A program made the translations under genes and the position numbers. Below the pieces are notes generated by a model. The model had not been told where the DNA came from, ran no database searches, and was given only the letters and a program-made list of their open reading frames with translations. Source: Omphiscola glabra (lineage: Eukaryota > Mollusca > Gastropoda > Lymnaeidae). From it: 64,000 bases of DNA. Of the stretch, positions 11,490 to 24,539 are shown one piece after another (the stretch's first letter is position 1; the number at the start of each line of letters is the position of its first letter). Location of the stretch: the NCBI GenBank assembly GCA_964017045.1, contig OZ024795.1, positions 52,429,350 to 52,493,349 on the forward strand. Direction: 5' to 3'.

Positions 11490-11949
11490 AAACCTGAATA
11501 TAAAGGTCCTAGTTTAGAAAGTGCCGCCACTGTAATGAAACCTCAATATAAAGGTCCTAGTTTAGAAAGTGCCGCCACTGTAATGAAACCTCAATATAAA
11601 GGTCCTAGTTTAGAAAGTGCCGCCACTGTAATGAAACCTCAATATAAAGGTCCTAGTTTAGAAAGTGCCGCCACTGTAATGAAACCTCAATATAAAGGTC
11701 CTAGTTTAGAAAGTGCCGCCACTGTAATGAAACCTCAATATAAAGGTCCTAGTTTAGAAAGTGCCGCCACTGTAATGAAACCTGAATATAAAGGTCCTAG
11801 TTTAGAAAGTGCCGCCACTGTAATGAAACCTCAATATAAAGGTCCTAGTTTAGAAAGTGCCGCCACTGTAATGAAACCTCAATATAAAGGTCCTAGTTAA
11901 GAAAGGGCCGCCACTGTAATGAAACCTGAATTTAAAGGTCCTAGTTTAG
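11490..11949. repeat. Tandem array, 48-bp unit (16-codon frame)
   Basis: About nine and a half nearly perfect copies of a unit with caatataaaggtcctag and aaagtgccgccactgtaatg. On the plus strand it reads as MKPQYKGPSLESAATV repeats. The penultimate copy carries a stop (ctagttaagaaa), and there is no domain or gene context, so I treat it as a minisatellite. Confidence 0.9.
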
Positions 11950-12484
11950 AAGAAGAAATCATCAGATATCGCGTGCCGACTAAGCGAGCTGTACTTGCCC
12001 GATGCGGCACGCTTGCCATATGTTCGTCACCACTGTTTTATATGAACCTTGCAGGCAGTTGCGTAACTAACACGACCGGGTTAAAAAGGGGGGGGGGGGA
12101 TGTGCGTCCAACAATCGTTAGGGGACGCGCGATTAAGTAATAATGAACACCAAAATCAACAACAACACAAAACTGAATTAGGAACATGCTTGATAGGTTG
12201 TCGATGACGTGATTTAGGAAGGTGAGCGGGGTGGGGGTGGAGGGGTGGGCTCCTTAAGGACCCAAAACAAAATATCTACGAACTACATAAACAAATAGGC
12301 GTTCGTTTAGGGTCCAAAAAAAAGTTATCAAACAAAACCCTTAGGCAAAAACATTGAACACCCCCCACCTCCGCCCCCCACCCTCAGGGTGCACCGTTAG
12401 TTCCTGTGTTCATTACCACCCACACGTCGAAAATGAAATAAATTGAACAAGACATTGTTTGTTATGTTTGTTTACTTCTCGTGG
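11950..12484. other. Intronic stretch, nothing recognised
   Basis: Unique DNA with a 12-base G run (12088-12099) and C-rich patches near 12360. Confidence 0.5.
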
Positions 12485-12992
12485 AACGGAGTACGGGACA
12501 CGAGACGGGATGGAGTACGGGACGAAAGACGGGACACGAGACGGGATGGAGTACGGGACACGAGACGGGATGGAGTACGGGACGAAAGACGGGACACGAG
12601 ACGGGATGGAGTACGGGACGAAAGACGGGACAAGGGACGGGATGGAGTACGGGACGAAAGACGGGACAAGGGACGGGATGGAGTACGGGACGAAAGACGG
12701 GACACGAGACGGGATGGAGTACGGGACGAAAGACGGGACACGAGACGGGACGGAGTACGGGACGAAAGACGGGACACGAGACGGGATGGAGTACAGGACG
12801 AAAGACGGGACAAGAGACGGGATGGAGTACGGGACGAAAGACGGGACAAGAGACGGGATGGAGTACGGGACGAAAGACGGGACAAGAGACGGGATGGAGT
12901 ACGGGACGAAAGATGGGACAAGAGACGGGACGGAGTACGGGACAAGAGACGGGATGGAGTACGGGACGAAAGACGGGACAAGAGACGGGACG
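12485..12992. repeat. Purine-rich tandem array, 36-bp unit with shorter variants
   Basis: About 15 copies of a unit with acgggatggagtacggg and acgaaagacgggaca. The plus strand is strongly purine-biased. The 36-bp length leaves several frames open on both strands, which accounts for the low-complexity open frames here. Confidence 0.95.
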
Positions 12993-13599
12993 GAATTGGG
13001 GTATTTTTGTTTAGCGGGCGAAAAAAGTTTGAGGGGGGGGGGGTGCCAACCTTTAACCTCGGAAAGGAATGTTATTCTAGAACCCGATAACCCCCCTCAC
13101 CAAAAGATGAATTCTTCCCTTTGTGAGGTTTCGCGTTTGTTTTGTCAAGAAGTGACAATTTGGGACGACTTTGAGCGGATATTAACGTTGTTACGAAGGC
13201 GCCGGTCGCAGGCAGACAATGTCAGGTGGAGCCATGGGAAGACAACTTCAGCTGGAGGGTAGAATACTAGATCTGCCGGTGTGTAAGACAATCTCTGCAA
13301 TGGTAGAAAGACATGTTTATTCTTTTGGAAGAAATTTGTACATAATTTTTTCTTTTCTTTTCTTTCTTTCTTTTTCTTTCTTTTTTTTTTAGGTTGAAGT
13401 CAAATGTATGTATGTCTGTCTGTTTGTTTTTCTGTGTGTCTCTCTTGCTCAAATCGTGGATTCCATTTTGATCACGTTTCTACTTGACTGGCTTTTTGTC
13501 CTTAAATTTTCATTAAAATGTCGACTGTTGATTAGCGACATTACGATAATATGTTATGTTTTGGTCAGGAGTCGACTTGTGAGCTTTACTTGCCTCCGT
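12993..13599. other. Intronic stretch with a CT-rich tract
   Basis: It holds an 11-base G run (13033-13043) and a tttctt-rich pyrimidine tract (about 13347-13390). No gene recognised. Confidence 0.5.
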
Positions 13600-16500
13600 C
13601 TCTTGTAATGTCCAGTGATTCCTTGTCTATTATGTGACAACATCTCTTGTAATGTCCAGTGATTCCTTGTCTATTATGTGACCACATCTCTTGTAATGTC
13701 CAGTGATTCCTTGTCTAGTGTGACAACATCTCTTGTAATGTCCAGTGATTCCTTGTCTATTATGTGACAACATCTCTTGTAATGTCCAGTGATTCCTTGT
13801 CTATTATGTGACAACATCTCTTGTAATGTCCAGTGATTCCTTGTCTATTATGTGATCACATCTCTTGTAATGTCCAGTGATTCCTTGTCTATTATGTGAC
13901 AACATCTCTTGTAATGTCCAGTGATTCCTTGTCTATTATGTGACAACATCTCTTGTAATGTCCAGTGATTCCTTGTCTATTATGTGACAACATCTCTTGT
14001 AATGTCCAGTGATTCCTTGTCTATTATGTGACAACATCTCTTGTAATGTCCAGTGATTCCTTGTCTATTATGTGACCACATCTCTTGTAATGTCCAGTGA
14101 TTCCTTGTCTATTATGTGACAACATCTCTTGTAATGTCCAGTGATTCCTTGTCTATTATGTGACAACATCTCTTGTAATGTCCAGTGATTCCTTGTCTAT
14201 TATGTGACCACATCTCTTGTAATGTCCAGTGATTCCTTGTCTATTATGTGACAACATCTCTTGTAATGTCCAGTGATTCCTTGTCTATTGTGTGACAACA
14301 TCTCTTGTAATGTCCAGTGATTCCTTGTCTATTATGTGATCACATCTCTTGTAATGTCCAGTGATTCCTTGTCTATTATGTGACAACATCTCTTGTAATG
14401 TCCAGTGATTCCTTGTCTATTATGTGACAACATCTCTTGTAATGTCCAGTGATTCCTTGTCTATTATGTGACCACATCTCTTGTAATGTCCAGTGATTCC
14501 TTGTCTATTATGTGACCACATCTCTTGTAATGTCCAGTGATTCCTTGTCTATTATGTGACAACATCTCTTGTAATGTCCAGTGATTCCTTGTCTATTATG
14601 TGACCACATCTCTTGTAATGTCCAGTGATTCCTTGTCTATTATGTGATCACATCTCTTGTAATGTCCAGTGATTCCTTGTCTATTATGTGACAACATCTC
14701 TTGTAATGTCCAGTGATTCCTTGTCTATTATGTGACCACATCTCTTGTAATGTCCAGTGATTCCTTGTCTATTATGTGACCACATCTCTTGTAATGTCCA
14801 GTGATACCTTGTCTATTATGTGACAACATCTCTTGTAATGTCCAGTGATTCCTTGTCTATTATGTGACCACATCTCTTGTAATGTCCAGTGATGCCTTGT
14901 CTATTATGTGATCACATCTCTTGTAATGTCCAGTGATTCCTTGTCTATTGTGTGACAACATCTCTTGTAATGTCCAGTGATTCCTTGTCTGTTATGTGAC
15001 CACATCTCTTGTAATGTCCAGTGATTCCTTGTCTATTATGTGACCACATCTCTTGTAATGTCCAGTGATTCCTTGTCTATTATGTGACAACATCTCTTGT
15101 AATGTCCAGTGATTCCTTGTCTATTATGTGACCACATCTCTTGTAATGTCCAGTGATTCCTTGTCTATTATGTGACAACATCTCTTGTAATGTCCAGTGA
15201 TTGCTTGTCTATTGTGTGACCAAATCTCTTGTAATGTCCAGTGATTCCTTGTCTATCATGTGACAACATCTCTTGTAATGTCCAGTGATTCCTTGTCTAT
15301 CATGTGACAACATCTCTTGTAATGTCCAGTGATTCCTTGTCTATTATGTGACAACATCTCTTGTAATGTCCAGTGATTCCTTGTCTATTGTGTGACAACA
15401 TCTCTTGTAATGTCCAGTGATTCCTTGTCTATTATGTGACAACATCTCTTGTAATGTCCAGTGATTCCTTGTCTATTATGTGACCACATCTCTTGTAATG
15501 TCCAGTGATTCCTTGTCTATTATGTGACAACATCTCTTGTAATGTCCAGTGATTCCTTGTCTATTATGTGACCACATCTCTTGTAATGTCCAGTGATTCC
15601 TTGTCTATTATGTGACAACATCTCTTGTAATGTCCAGTGATTCCTTGTCTATTATGTGACCACATCTCTTGTAATGTCCAGTGATTCCTTGTCTATTATG
15701 TGACCACATCTCTTGTAATGTCCAGTGATTCCTTGTCTATTATGTGACCACATCTCTTGTAATGTCCAGTGATTCCTTGTCTATTATGTGACAACATCTC
15801 TTGTAATGTCCAGTGATTCCTTGTCTATTATGTGACCACATCTCTTGTAATGTCCAGTGATTCCTTGTCTATTATGTGACAACATCTCTTGTAATGTCCA
15901 GTGATTCCTTGTCTATTATGTGACAACATCTTTTGTAATGTCCAGTGATTCCTTGTCTATTATGTGACAACATCTCTTGTAATGTCCAGTGATTCCTTGT
16001 CTATTGTGTGACAACATCTCTTGTAATGTCCAGTGATTCCTTGTCTATTATGTGACAACATCTCTTGTAATGTCCAGTGATTCCTTGTCTATTATGTGAC
16101 CACATCTCTTGTAATGTCCAGTGATTCCTTGTCTATTGTGTGACAACATCTCTTGTAATGTCCAGTGATTCCTTGTCTATTATGTGATCACATCTCTTGT
16201 AATGTCCAGTGATTCCTTGTCTATTATGTGACAACATCTCTTGTAAGGTCCAGTGATTCCTTGTCTATCATGTGACCACATCTCTTGTAATGTCCAGTGA
16301 TTCCTTGTCTATTATGTGACAACATCTCTTGTAATGTCCAGTGATTCCTTGTCTATTGTGTGACAACATCTCTTGTAATGTCCAGTGATTCCTTGTCTAT
16401 TATGTGATCACATCTCTTGTAATGTCCAGTGATTCCTTGTCTATTATGTGACCACATCTCTTGTAATGTCCAGTGATTCCTTGTCTATTGTGTGACAACA

Positions 16501-17283
16501 TCTCTTGTAATGTCCAGTGATTCCTTGTCTATTATGTGACAACATCTCTTGTAATGTCCAGTGATTCCTTGTCTATTATGTGACCACATCTCTTGTAATG
16601 TCCAGTGATTCCTTGTCTATTGTGTGACAACATCTCTTGTAATGTCCAGTGATTCCTTGTCTATTATGTGATCACATCTCTTGTAATGTCCAGTGATTCC
16701 TTGTCTATTATGTGACAACATCTCTTGTAAGGTCCAGTGATTCCTTGTCTATCATGTGACCACATCTCTTGTAATGTCCAGTGATTCCTTGTCTATTATG
16801 TGACAACATCTCTTGTAATGTCCAGTGATTCCTTGTCTATTGTGTGACAACATCTCTTGTAATGTCCAGTGATTCCTTGTCTATTATGTTATCACATCTC
16901 TTGTAATGTCCAGTGATTCCTTGTCTATTATGTGACCACATCTCTTGTAATGTCCAGTGATTCCTTGTCTATTATGTGACAACATCTCTTGTAATGTCCA
17001 GTGATTCCTTGTCTATCATGTGACCACATCTCTTGTAATGTCCAGTGATTCCTTGTCTATCATGTGACCACATCTCTTGGAATGTCCAGTGATTCCTTGT
17101 CTATCATGTGACCACATCTCTTGTAATGTCCAGTGATTCCTTGTCTATTATGTGACAACATCTCCTGTAATGTCCAGTGATTCCTTGTCTATCATGTGAC
17201 CACATCTCTTGTAATGTCCAGTGATTCCTTGTCTATCATGTGACCACATCTCTTGTAATGTCCAGTGATTCCTTGTCTATTAC
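13600..17283. repeat. Large tandem array, 44-bp unit, about 84 copies
   Basis: The unit contains tctcttgtaatgtccagtg and attccttgtctattatgtga. Copies differ mainly at one position (tgaCaa, tgaCca, tgaTca) and in attatg/attgtg/atcatg. Rare markers are spaced at multiples of 44: 'ttgtaaggtcc' occurs at 16241 and 16725 (484 = 11 units) with matching neighbours, so an 11-unit block was duplicated. It stands alone as the largest repeat in the intron. Confidence 0.98.
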
Positions 17284-17522
17284 GGGTTCATTTTAAACCT
17301 TCTTATTGTATCGATTTTGTTTTTACTTGTATAATTTACTTTTGTATTGCAAAAAAAAAAGAAAAGAGGGGGGGGGGGGGGTGGAATTAAGAAAATAATA
17401 ATGATACAGAATATTTCGCTACTTCGCGGGCCGCAAAGTTGATGCTGGCGGGCCGTATGTTGTGTAGGCCTGCCCTACAAATTTGAGTCCATAATCGAAT
17501 ATCTCTAAATTAGACATGATAT
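17284..17522. other. Spacer with G run and a possible hAT-end fragment
   Basis: It has a 14-base G run (17368-17381). At about 17424-17475 'cgcgggccgcaaag' and 'gcgggccgtatg' resemble the terminal part of some hAT elements. The element is too incomplete to define. Confidence 0.3.
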
Positions 17523-17808
17523 AGCCCAAACAATCGACACAACCCAAATATTCGATACATGCAAGCAATCGTTACACCCCATGCATCGATACAACTCAAA
17601 CAATCGATTTACCCAAACAATCAATACAACCCAAACAATCGATATACCCAAACAATCGATACAACCCAAATAATCGATACAAGACAAGCAATCGATACAG
17701 CCCAAACAATCGATACAACCCAAAACTATCGGTACAACCCAAACAATCGATACAACCCAAACAATCGATACAACCCAGACAATCGATTCAACCCAAATAA
17801 TCAAAAGT
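17523..17808. repeat. Tandem array, 18-bp unit
   Basis: About 15 copies of caatcgatacaacccaaa. Each unit carries ATCGAT. Confidence 0.95.
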
Positions 17809-17918
17809 CAAAATCAACACAATGTTCTCCCTCCATTTTTCGTAGTCAGCACTTACAATTATTTATATGCATTTTCTACCGGCCACAACAGTAGAATTTT
17901 GTCTCCCACTACCACCAA

Positions 17919-18203
17919 TGCCCCACAAAGCCACCCATGTCCCACAAAGCCACCCATGTCCCACAAAGCCACCCATGTCCCACAAAGCCACCCATGCCCC
18001 ACAAAGCCACCCATGTCCCACAAAGCCACCCATGTTCCACAAAGCCACCCATGCCCCACAAAGCCACCCATGTCTCACAAAGCCACCCATGCCCCACAAA
18101 GCCACCCATGCCCCACAAAGCCACCCATGCCCCACAAAGCCACCCATGCCCCACTAAGCCACCCATGTCCCACAAAGCCGCCCATGTCCCACAAAGCCAC
18201 CGA
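17919..18203. repeat. Tandem array, 19-bp unit
   Basis: About 14 copies of cccacaaagccacccatgt with c/t variation. The last copy is interrupted by the MITE at 18204. Confidence 0.95.
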
Positions 18204-18390
18204 CAGGGCCGGCCTTAGGCCACTGCAACCGATGCGGCCGCAATGAGCCCCACACTTTTATAGGCCCCGCCCCGAATTTATTTTCTAATACAAAATCTTA
18301 ATTTTAACTTATTATCCTTATCCTCTATCCAGAATGGGCCCCGCGCAATCCGTTTCGCATTGGGCCCCGCAATTGTTGGGATCGGCCCTG
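18204..18390. mobile_element. hAT-type MITE with 8-bp TSD, inside the 19-bp array
   Basis: A 187-bp element with ends cagggccggcctta and gggatcggccctg. It is flanked on both sides by gccaccga (18196-18203 and 18391-18398). The left copy of the duplication is part of the last array unit, so the insertion is later than the array. It belongs to a different family from the SPIN-like copies. Confidence 0.88.
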
Positions 18391-18849
18391 GCCACCGATA
18401 TCGCTTCCATTAAACCTACCACGCGCTTCCCTCTCGTGCGCTCCCCGCGCGCATCATTTGATAACGCATTTCTGTCATGTTTCTAACAGGGGGTGTAATG
18501 TAGGGGGTGGCGCGAGCTCCCGGGGTGCAGCAATCTTGTCCAATCTGAAGCCCTTAACGGCCCTTGTCTCCAGCCGGCCTCGTCTGTGGGGCCGTGCGTG
18601 GCTCCGGCGCTTTGAACAGAAATTCTTCCAGAGGCAAGCGTCTCGTCGTCTAGGGGGAAGTTATCACAGCGGTCTTGATTGGAGGGGAGGAAACTTTTAA
18701 TTTGAATTATCTCCCGCTAACAAGAGCTTTTGGAAAATTAGTTGTAATTGGGGGGTTATTTATTTATAATTTTTCCCCCGGGAACAGAGTGCCCCTCTTC
18801 TTTCTTGGTGAGTCTTTTAAATCTTAAAATATCTGTTTTGATAAACGAG
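18391..18849. other. Intronic stretch, nothing recognised
   Basis: A GC-rich patch (about 18420-18700) followed by unique DNA. No exon signals that fit the ligand gene. Confidence 0.4.
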
Positions 18850-20342
18850 TCGATTGAGTAACATTATATCACAGAGACAGATGGTTCAGAGCGTGCAGTA
18901 TGTGGGTATAGTAACATTATGGCACAGAGACAGATGGTTCAGAGCGTGCAATATGTTGGTATAGTAACTTTATGGCACAGAGACAGATGGTTCAGAGCGT
19001 GCAGTATGTTGGTATAGTATCATTATGGCACAGAGACAGATGGTTCAGAGCGTGCAGTATGTGGGTATAGTAGCATAATATCACAGAGGCAGATGGTTCA
19101 GAGCGTGCAGTATGTGGGTATAGTAACATTATGGCACAGAGGCAGATGGTTCAGAGAGTGCAATATGTTGGTATAGTAACATTATGGCACAGAGGCAGAT
19201 GGTTCAGAGCGTGCAATATGTTGGTATAGTAACATTATGGCACAGAGGCAGATGGTTCAGAGCGTGCAATATGTTGGTATAGTAACATTATGGGACAGAG
19301 ACAGATGGTTCAGAGCGTGCAATATGTTAGTATAGTAACATTATGGCACAGAGGCAGATGGTTCAGAGCGATCAATATGTTGGTATAGTAACATTATGGC
19401 ACAGAGGCAGATGGTTCAGAGCGTGCAATATGTTGATATAGTAACATTATTGCACAGAGGCAGATGGTTCAGAGCGTGCAATATGTGGGTATAGTTACAT
19501 TATGGCACAGAGGCAGATGGTTCAGAGCGTGCAATATGTTGGTATAGTAACATTATGGCACAGAGGCAGATCGTTCAGCGCTTGGAGAATGTTGGTATAG
19601 TAACATTATGGCACAGAGGCAGATGGTTCAGAGCGTGCAATATGTTGGTATAGTAACATTATGGGACAGAGACAGATTGTTCAGAGCGTGCAGTATGTTG
19701 GTATAGTAACATTATGGGACAGAGGCAGATGGTTCAGTGCGTGCAATATGTGGGTATAGTAACATTATGGCACAGAGGCAGATGGTTCAGAGCGTGCAAT
19801 ATGTGGGTATAGTAACATTATGGCACAGATGCTGATGGTTCAGTGCGTGCAACATGTGGGTATAGTAACATTATGGCACAGAGGCAGATGGTTCAGAGCG
19901 TGCAATATGTTGGTATAGTAACATTATATCACAGAGGCAGATGGTTCAGAGCGTGCAATATGTGGGTATAGTTACATTATGGCACAGAGGCAGATGGTTC
20001 AAAGCGTGCAATATGTTGGTATAGTAACATTATGGCACAGAGGCAGATGGTTCAGAGCGATCAATATGTTGGTATAGTAACATTATGGCACAGAGGCAGA
20101 TGGTTCAGATCGTGCAATATGTGGGTATAGTAACATTATGGCACATAAGCAGATCGTTCAGCGCGTGCAATATGTTGGTATAGTAACATTATGGGACAGA
20201 GACAGATGGTTCAGAGCGTGCAATATGTTGGTATAGTAACATTATGGCACAGAGGCAGAAGGTTCAGAGCGTGCAGTATGTTGGTATAGTAACATTATGG
20301 CACAGAGACAGATGGTTCAGAGCGTGCAATATGGGGGTATGT
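18850..20342. repeat. Tandem array, 53-bp unit
   Basis: About 28 copies of a unit with cattatggcacagaggcaga, tggttcagagcgtgcaatat and gttggtatagtaa. Copies are more diverged than in the neighbouring arrays (several percent), so it looks older or less homogenised. Confidence 0.95.
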
Positions 20343-20387
20343 GCGTATGACCTTTACAGCTCAGTTGGTTTTAATCGTTCAGGTCTA

Positions 20388-21071
20388 TTAACAAAGTTGA
20401 AATTGTTTGTGTGTGTACGCTATAACAAAGTTGAAATTGTTTGTGTGTGTACGCTATAACAAAGTTGAAATTGTTGGTGTGTGTACGCTATAACAAAGTT
20501 GAAATTGTTGGTGTGTGTACGCTATAACAAAGTTGAAATTGTTGGTGTGTGTACGCTATAACAAAGTTGAAATTGTTGGTGTGTGTACGCTATAACAAAG
20601 TTGAAATTGTTTGTGTGTGTACGCTATAACAAAGTTGAAATTGTTTGTGTGTGTACGCTATAACAAAGTTGAAATTGTTTGTGTGTGTACGCTATAACAA
20701 AGTTGAAATTGTTTGTGTGTGTACGCTATAACAAAGTTGAAATTGTTGGTGTGTGTACGCTATAACAAAGTTGAAATTGTTGGTGTGTGTACGCTATAAC
20801 AAAGTTGAAATTGTTGGTGTGTGTACGCTATAACAAAGTTGAAATTGTTTGTGTGTGTACGCTATAACAAAGTTGAAATTGTTTGTGTGTGTACGCTATA
20901 ACAAAGTTGAAATTGTTGGTGTGTGTACGCTATAACAAAGTTGATACTGTTGGTGTGTGTACGCTATAACAAAGTTGATACTGTTGGTGTGTGTACGCTA
21001 TAACACAGTTGAAACTGTTGGTGTGTGTACGCTATGACAAAGCTGAAACTGTTGGTGTGTGTACGCTATAA
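20388..21071. repeat. Tandem array, 34-bp unit
   Basis: About 20 copies of a unit with aacaaagttgaaattgttgg and tgtgtgtacgctat. Variants ttggtg and tttgtg occur in runs. The rightmost three copies are the most diverged. Confidence 0.95.
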
Positions 21072-21390
21072 GCGACTTGCTTTAATCAAAGTAGCAACCA
21101 TATAATGTAATACGACTACATTAATAATACTTTTTAAGGTTAACTTTTTTTTATCACCTTAATTTTTTGTTTTTAATTTTAAAAGTGAAATAACCAGGGG
21201 AGGAAGAAAATTTAAAGGTTTTTTGTGTGTGTGGGGTGTGGGGGTGCGGGGGTGGTGGAGATTTTAAATCTACATTTATTTAATATTTCATGTCATGTGT
21301 TTTTAATGAAGCTTTGCCGTCAACAAACATGGCTGTCACGTGACATATGCTTGCCTCGAAGAAGATGGCGCAGCATCATTGTCTTCAATC
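21072..21390. other. Spacer, nothing recognised
   Basis: AT-rich DNA followed by a GT-rich patch (about 21220-21260). No gene. Confidence 0.5.
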
Positions 21391-21819
21391 CATCACTTGA
21401 ACGCATCACTTGAACGCGTCACTTGAACGCGTCACTTGAACGCGTCACTTGAACGCGTCACTTGAACGCGTCACTTCAACGCGTCACTTTAACGCGTCAC
21501 TTTAACGCGTCACTTTAACGCGTCGCGTTAACGCGTCACTTTAACGCGTCACGTTAACGTGTCACTTTAACGCATCACTTTAACGCGTCATTTTAACGCG
21601 TCATTTTAACGCGTCACTTTAACGCGTCACTTTAACGCGTCACTTTAACGCGTCACTTTAACGCATCACTTTAACGCGTCACTTTAACGCATCACTTTAA
21701 CGCATCACTTTAACGCGTCACTTTAACGCGTCACTTTAACGCGTCACTTTAACGCATTACTTTAACGTGTCACTTTAACGCGTCACATTAACGCATCACT
21801 TTAACGCGTCACTTTAACC
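21391..21819. repeat. CpG-rich tandem array, 13-bp unit
   Basis: About 33 copies of gcgtcactttaac. Unit junctions create ACGCGT, giving two CpG sites per 13 bases. The leftmost copies read cttgaac and the rest ctttaac. The MITE at 21820 ends the array. Confidence 0.95.
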
Positions 21820-22016
21820 CAGTGGTTCTCAACCTTCCTAATACCGCAACCCTTTAATACGATTCCTCATGTTGTGGCGACCCCCATCCACACAATTATT
21901 TTATTTGCTACTTCATAACTGCAGATTATATTTGTTTTCCGATGGTCTTAGGCGCCCCCTGGAAAAGGGTCATTCGACCCCCAAAGGTGTCGTGACCCAC
22001 AGGTTGAGAACCGCTG
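21820..22016 (-). mobile_element. hAT MITE (SPIN-like), full length
   Basis: A 197-bp element reading cagtggttctcaacctt at the left and aggttgagaaccgctg at the right. The interior carries ccgatggtcttaggcg and gacccccaaaggtgtcg. The flanks are ctttaacc (21812-21819) and ctttaacg (22017-22024), an 8-bp target duplication with one mismatch that is itself array sequence. It therefore landed in the 13-bp array. Confidence 0.9.
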
Positions 22017-22046
22017 CTTTAACGTCACATCACCCATCCTCATGAC

Positions 22047-23015
22047 GTCACATCACACATCATGGGTCCGCCATTGTATTACACATCACACATCATGGGT
22101 CTGCCATTGTATCACACATCACACATCATGGGTCCGCCGTTGTATCATATATCACACATCACACATCATGGGTCCGCCATTGTATCACACATCACACATC
22201 ATGGGTCCGCCGTTGTATCATATATCATGGGTCCGCCATTGAATCACACATCATGGGTCCGCCATTGTATCACACATCATGGGTCCGCCATTGTATCACA
22301 CATCATGGGTCCGCCATTGAATCACACATCATGGGTCTGCCATTGTATCACACATTACACATCATGGGTCCGCCGTTGTATCATATATCACACATCACAC
22401 ATCATGGGTTCGCCATTGTATCACACATCACACATCATGGGTCCGCCATTGTATCACACATCATGGGCCCGCCGTTGTATCACACATCATGGGTCCGCCG
22501 TTGTATCACACATCATGGGTCCGCCGTTGTATCATATATCACACATCACACATCATGGGTCCGTCATTGTATCACATCACACATCACGGGTCCGCCATTG
22601 TATCACACATCATGGGTCCGCCATTGTATCAAACCTCACACATCATGGGTTCACCATTGTATCACATATCATGGGTCCGCCATTTTATCACACATCATGG
22701 GTCCGCCATTGTATCACACATTAAATATCATGGGTCCGCCATTTATCACACATCATAGGTCCACCATTGTATCACACATCACTGGTCCGCCATTGTATCA
22801 CACATTACATATCATGGGTCCGCCATTTTATCACACATCATAGGTCCACCATTGTATCACACATCACTGGTTTGCCATTGTATCACACATTACATATCAT
22901 GGGTCCGCCATTTTATCACACATCACTGGTCCGCCATCACACATCACTGGTCCGCCATTGTATCACACATCACACATCATGGGTCTGCCATTGTATCACA
23001 CCTCATGGGTCTACA
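22047..23015. repeat. Tandem array, 26-bp unit with 34-35-bp variants
   Basis: More than 30 copies of a unit with catcatgggtccgccattgt and atcacac. Extra acatcaca blocks make longer versions. Frames stay open only by chance. Confidence 0.95.
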
Positions 23016-23235
23016 ATTTTACGGAGTGTGTGCCAGACATGGAACGAAGATATTTTCAAAGGCCACGTATCAGACGTATTGGATATCGCCAGCCCAGGAA
23101 GTAATCAGTGTTTAAGTCCGAGGCAAAAGAAAGTCATTCATCCATCTTTCAAAACCTGCTCACGAAACGATTTTACAATAATAGTTTCCCCTCACGCGCC
23201 ATTATGTTCCTGAGATATTTCTAAAACATATTTCG

Positions 23236-23568
23236 CTCAACAAATTTCTTCTAACTATTGAAACCAGGCATATTGGTCCCATCACTCAACAAATGTCTTC
23301 TAACTATTGAAACCAGGCATATTGGTCCCATCACTCAACAAATGTCTTCTAACTATTGAAACCAGGCATATTGGTCCCATCACTCAACAAATGTCTTCTA
23401 ACTATTGAAACCATGCATATTGGTCCCATCACTCAACAAATGTCTTCTAACTATTGAAACCAGGCATATTGGTCCCATTACTCAACAAATGTCTTCTAGC
23501 TATTGAAACCAGGCATATTGGTCCCATCACTCAACAAATGTCTTCTAACTATTTGAAACCATGCATTT
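23236..23568. repeat. Tandem array, 49-bp unit
   Basis: About seven near-identical copies of a unit with ctcaacaaatgtcttctaac and aaaccaggcatattggtccc. Confidence 0.95.
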
Positions 23569-24186
23569 TTTCACACCAAAGTTCAACTTGGTCCAATGTG
23601 AGAAGTGTGTAACCTTGGCTACCCTTTTGTCTTTTTTGTCTTCGGTTTTTTGGTTTCTTCTCTCTCACCATTTCAGTTCAAGGTCGCACTGAGGGAAGTG
23701 GCCATGTTTTACTGATGACATGTTTACGTAGGAGTTTATGAACTATTTCCAGGGGCGTAGCTTCGGTTATCGACACATTATTTTCATTGAAGTTGTGCTG
23801 ACATGGCCAACGGCAATGTGGGTCTCTCCCCCTCCCCTCCAAGTCTCTCCACCTCTATCTGTCACTCTCCCCTCCCTCTCTTTCATTTCTCCGTCTACCC
23901 GGTATGGGTTTTTGCTTGTGTTTATATTGAAGCCATTTCACGACCGACTGTGTGTCATTACTAGCAGATTACTGGGCCGAAACACGTTCGTCTTACGTTG
24001 ACACGCGTCTGGTGTGGGTGGGATAATCATGGGCGTTGGGACAGTATGTGGGAGTGGGATAATCATGGGCGATGGTGGTGTTAGAGGGTATACCTGCCGC
24101 TGGAATAATCATGGCATTCAAGAGTGTCGGAATACTGGATATGTGTTTCGGTCAGATAGCGCTTTTGGGTAGTGGAAATAATGGTG
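23569..24186. other. Intronic stretch, nothing recognised
   Basis: Unique DNA with CT-rich patches (about 23820-23895). Confidence 0.5.
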
Positions 24187-24390
24187 GTGAAGTTTGTGAT
24201 GAATTAGATTGCAGAGTGAAGTTTGTAGTGAATTAGATTGCAGAGTGAAGTTTGTAGTGATTTAGATTGCAGAGTGAAGTTTGTAGTGAATTAGATTGCA
24301 GAGTGAAGTTTGTAGTGAATTAGATTGCAGAATGAGGGCTGTGATGAATTAGATTGCAGAGTGAAGTTTGTAGTGAATTAGATTGCAGAA
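24187..24390. repeat. Tandem array, 29-bp unit
   Basis: About seven copies of a unit with gtgaagtttgtagtgaatta and gattgcaga. Confidence 0.95.
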
Positions 24391-24539
24391 TTTCGCTGCA
24401 TCTGAACTGTATCGAATGCAGGTGTGAATTATTAAATGTATGTCCGCCCATAGAGGAGCAAGCCATCCATAGACCCGAAATGAAGGAAGATAATGATTGA
24501 TTTCTTTTATAACGCTTGCGTCTTTGCTAGTTTAGCATG

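Noticed and set aside
12443..13262. Several overlapping 170-270-residue frames in the purine-rich array
   Set aside because: The 36-bp unit is open in multiple frames on both strands. The residue content (RDGVRDERRD, TPSRLLS) is pure repeat translation.
13600..17283. CRISPR-like array
   Set aside because: Units are contiguous with no variable spacers. It is a minisatellite in animal DNA.
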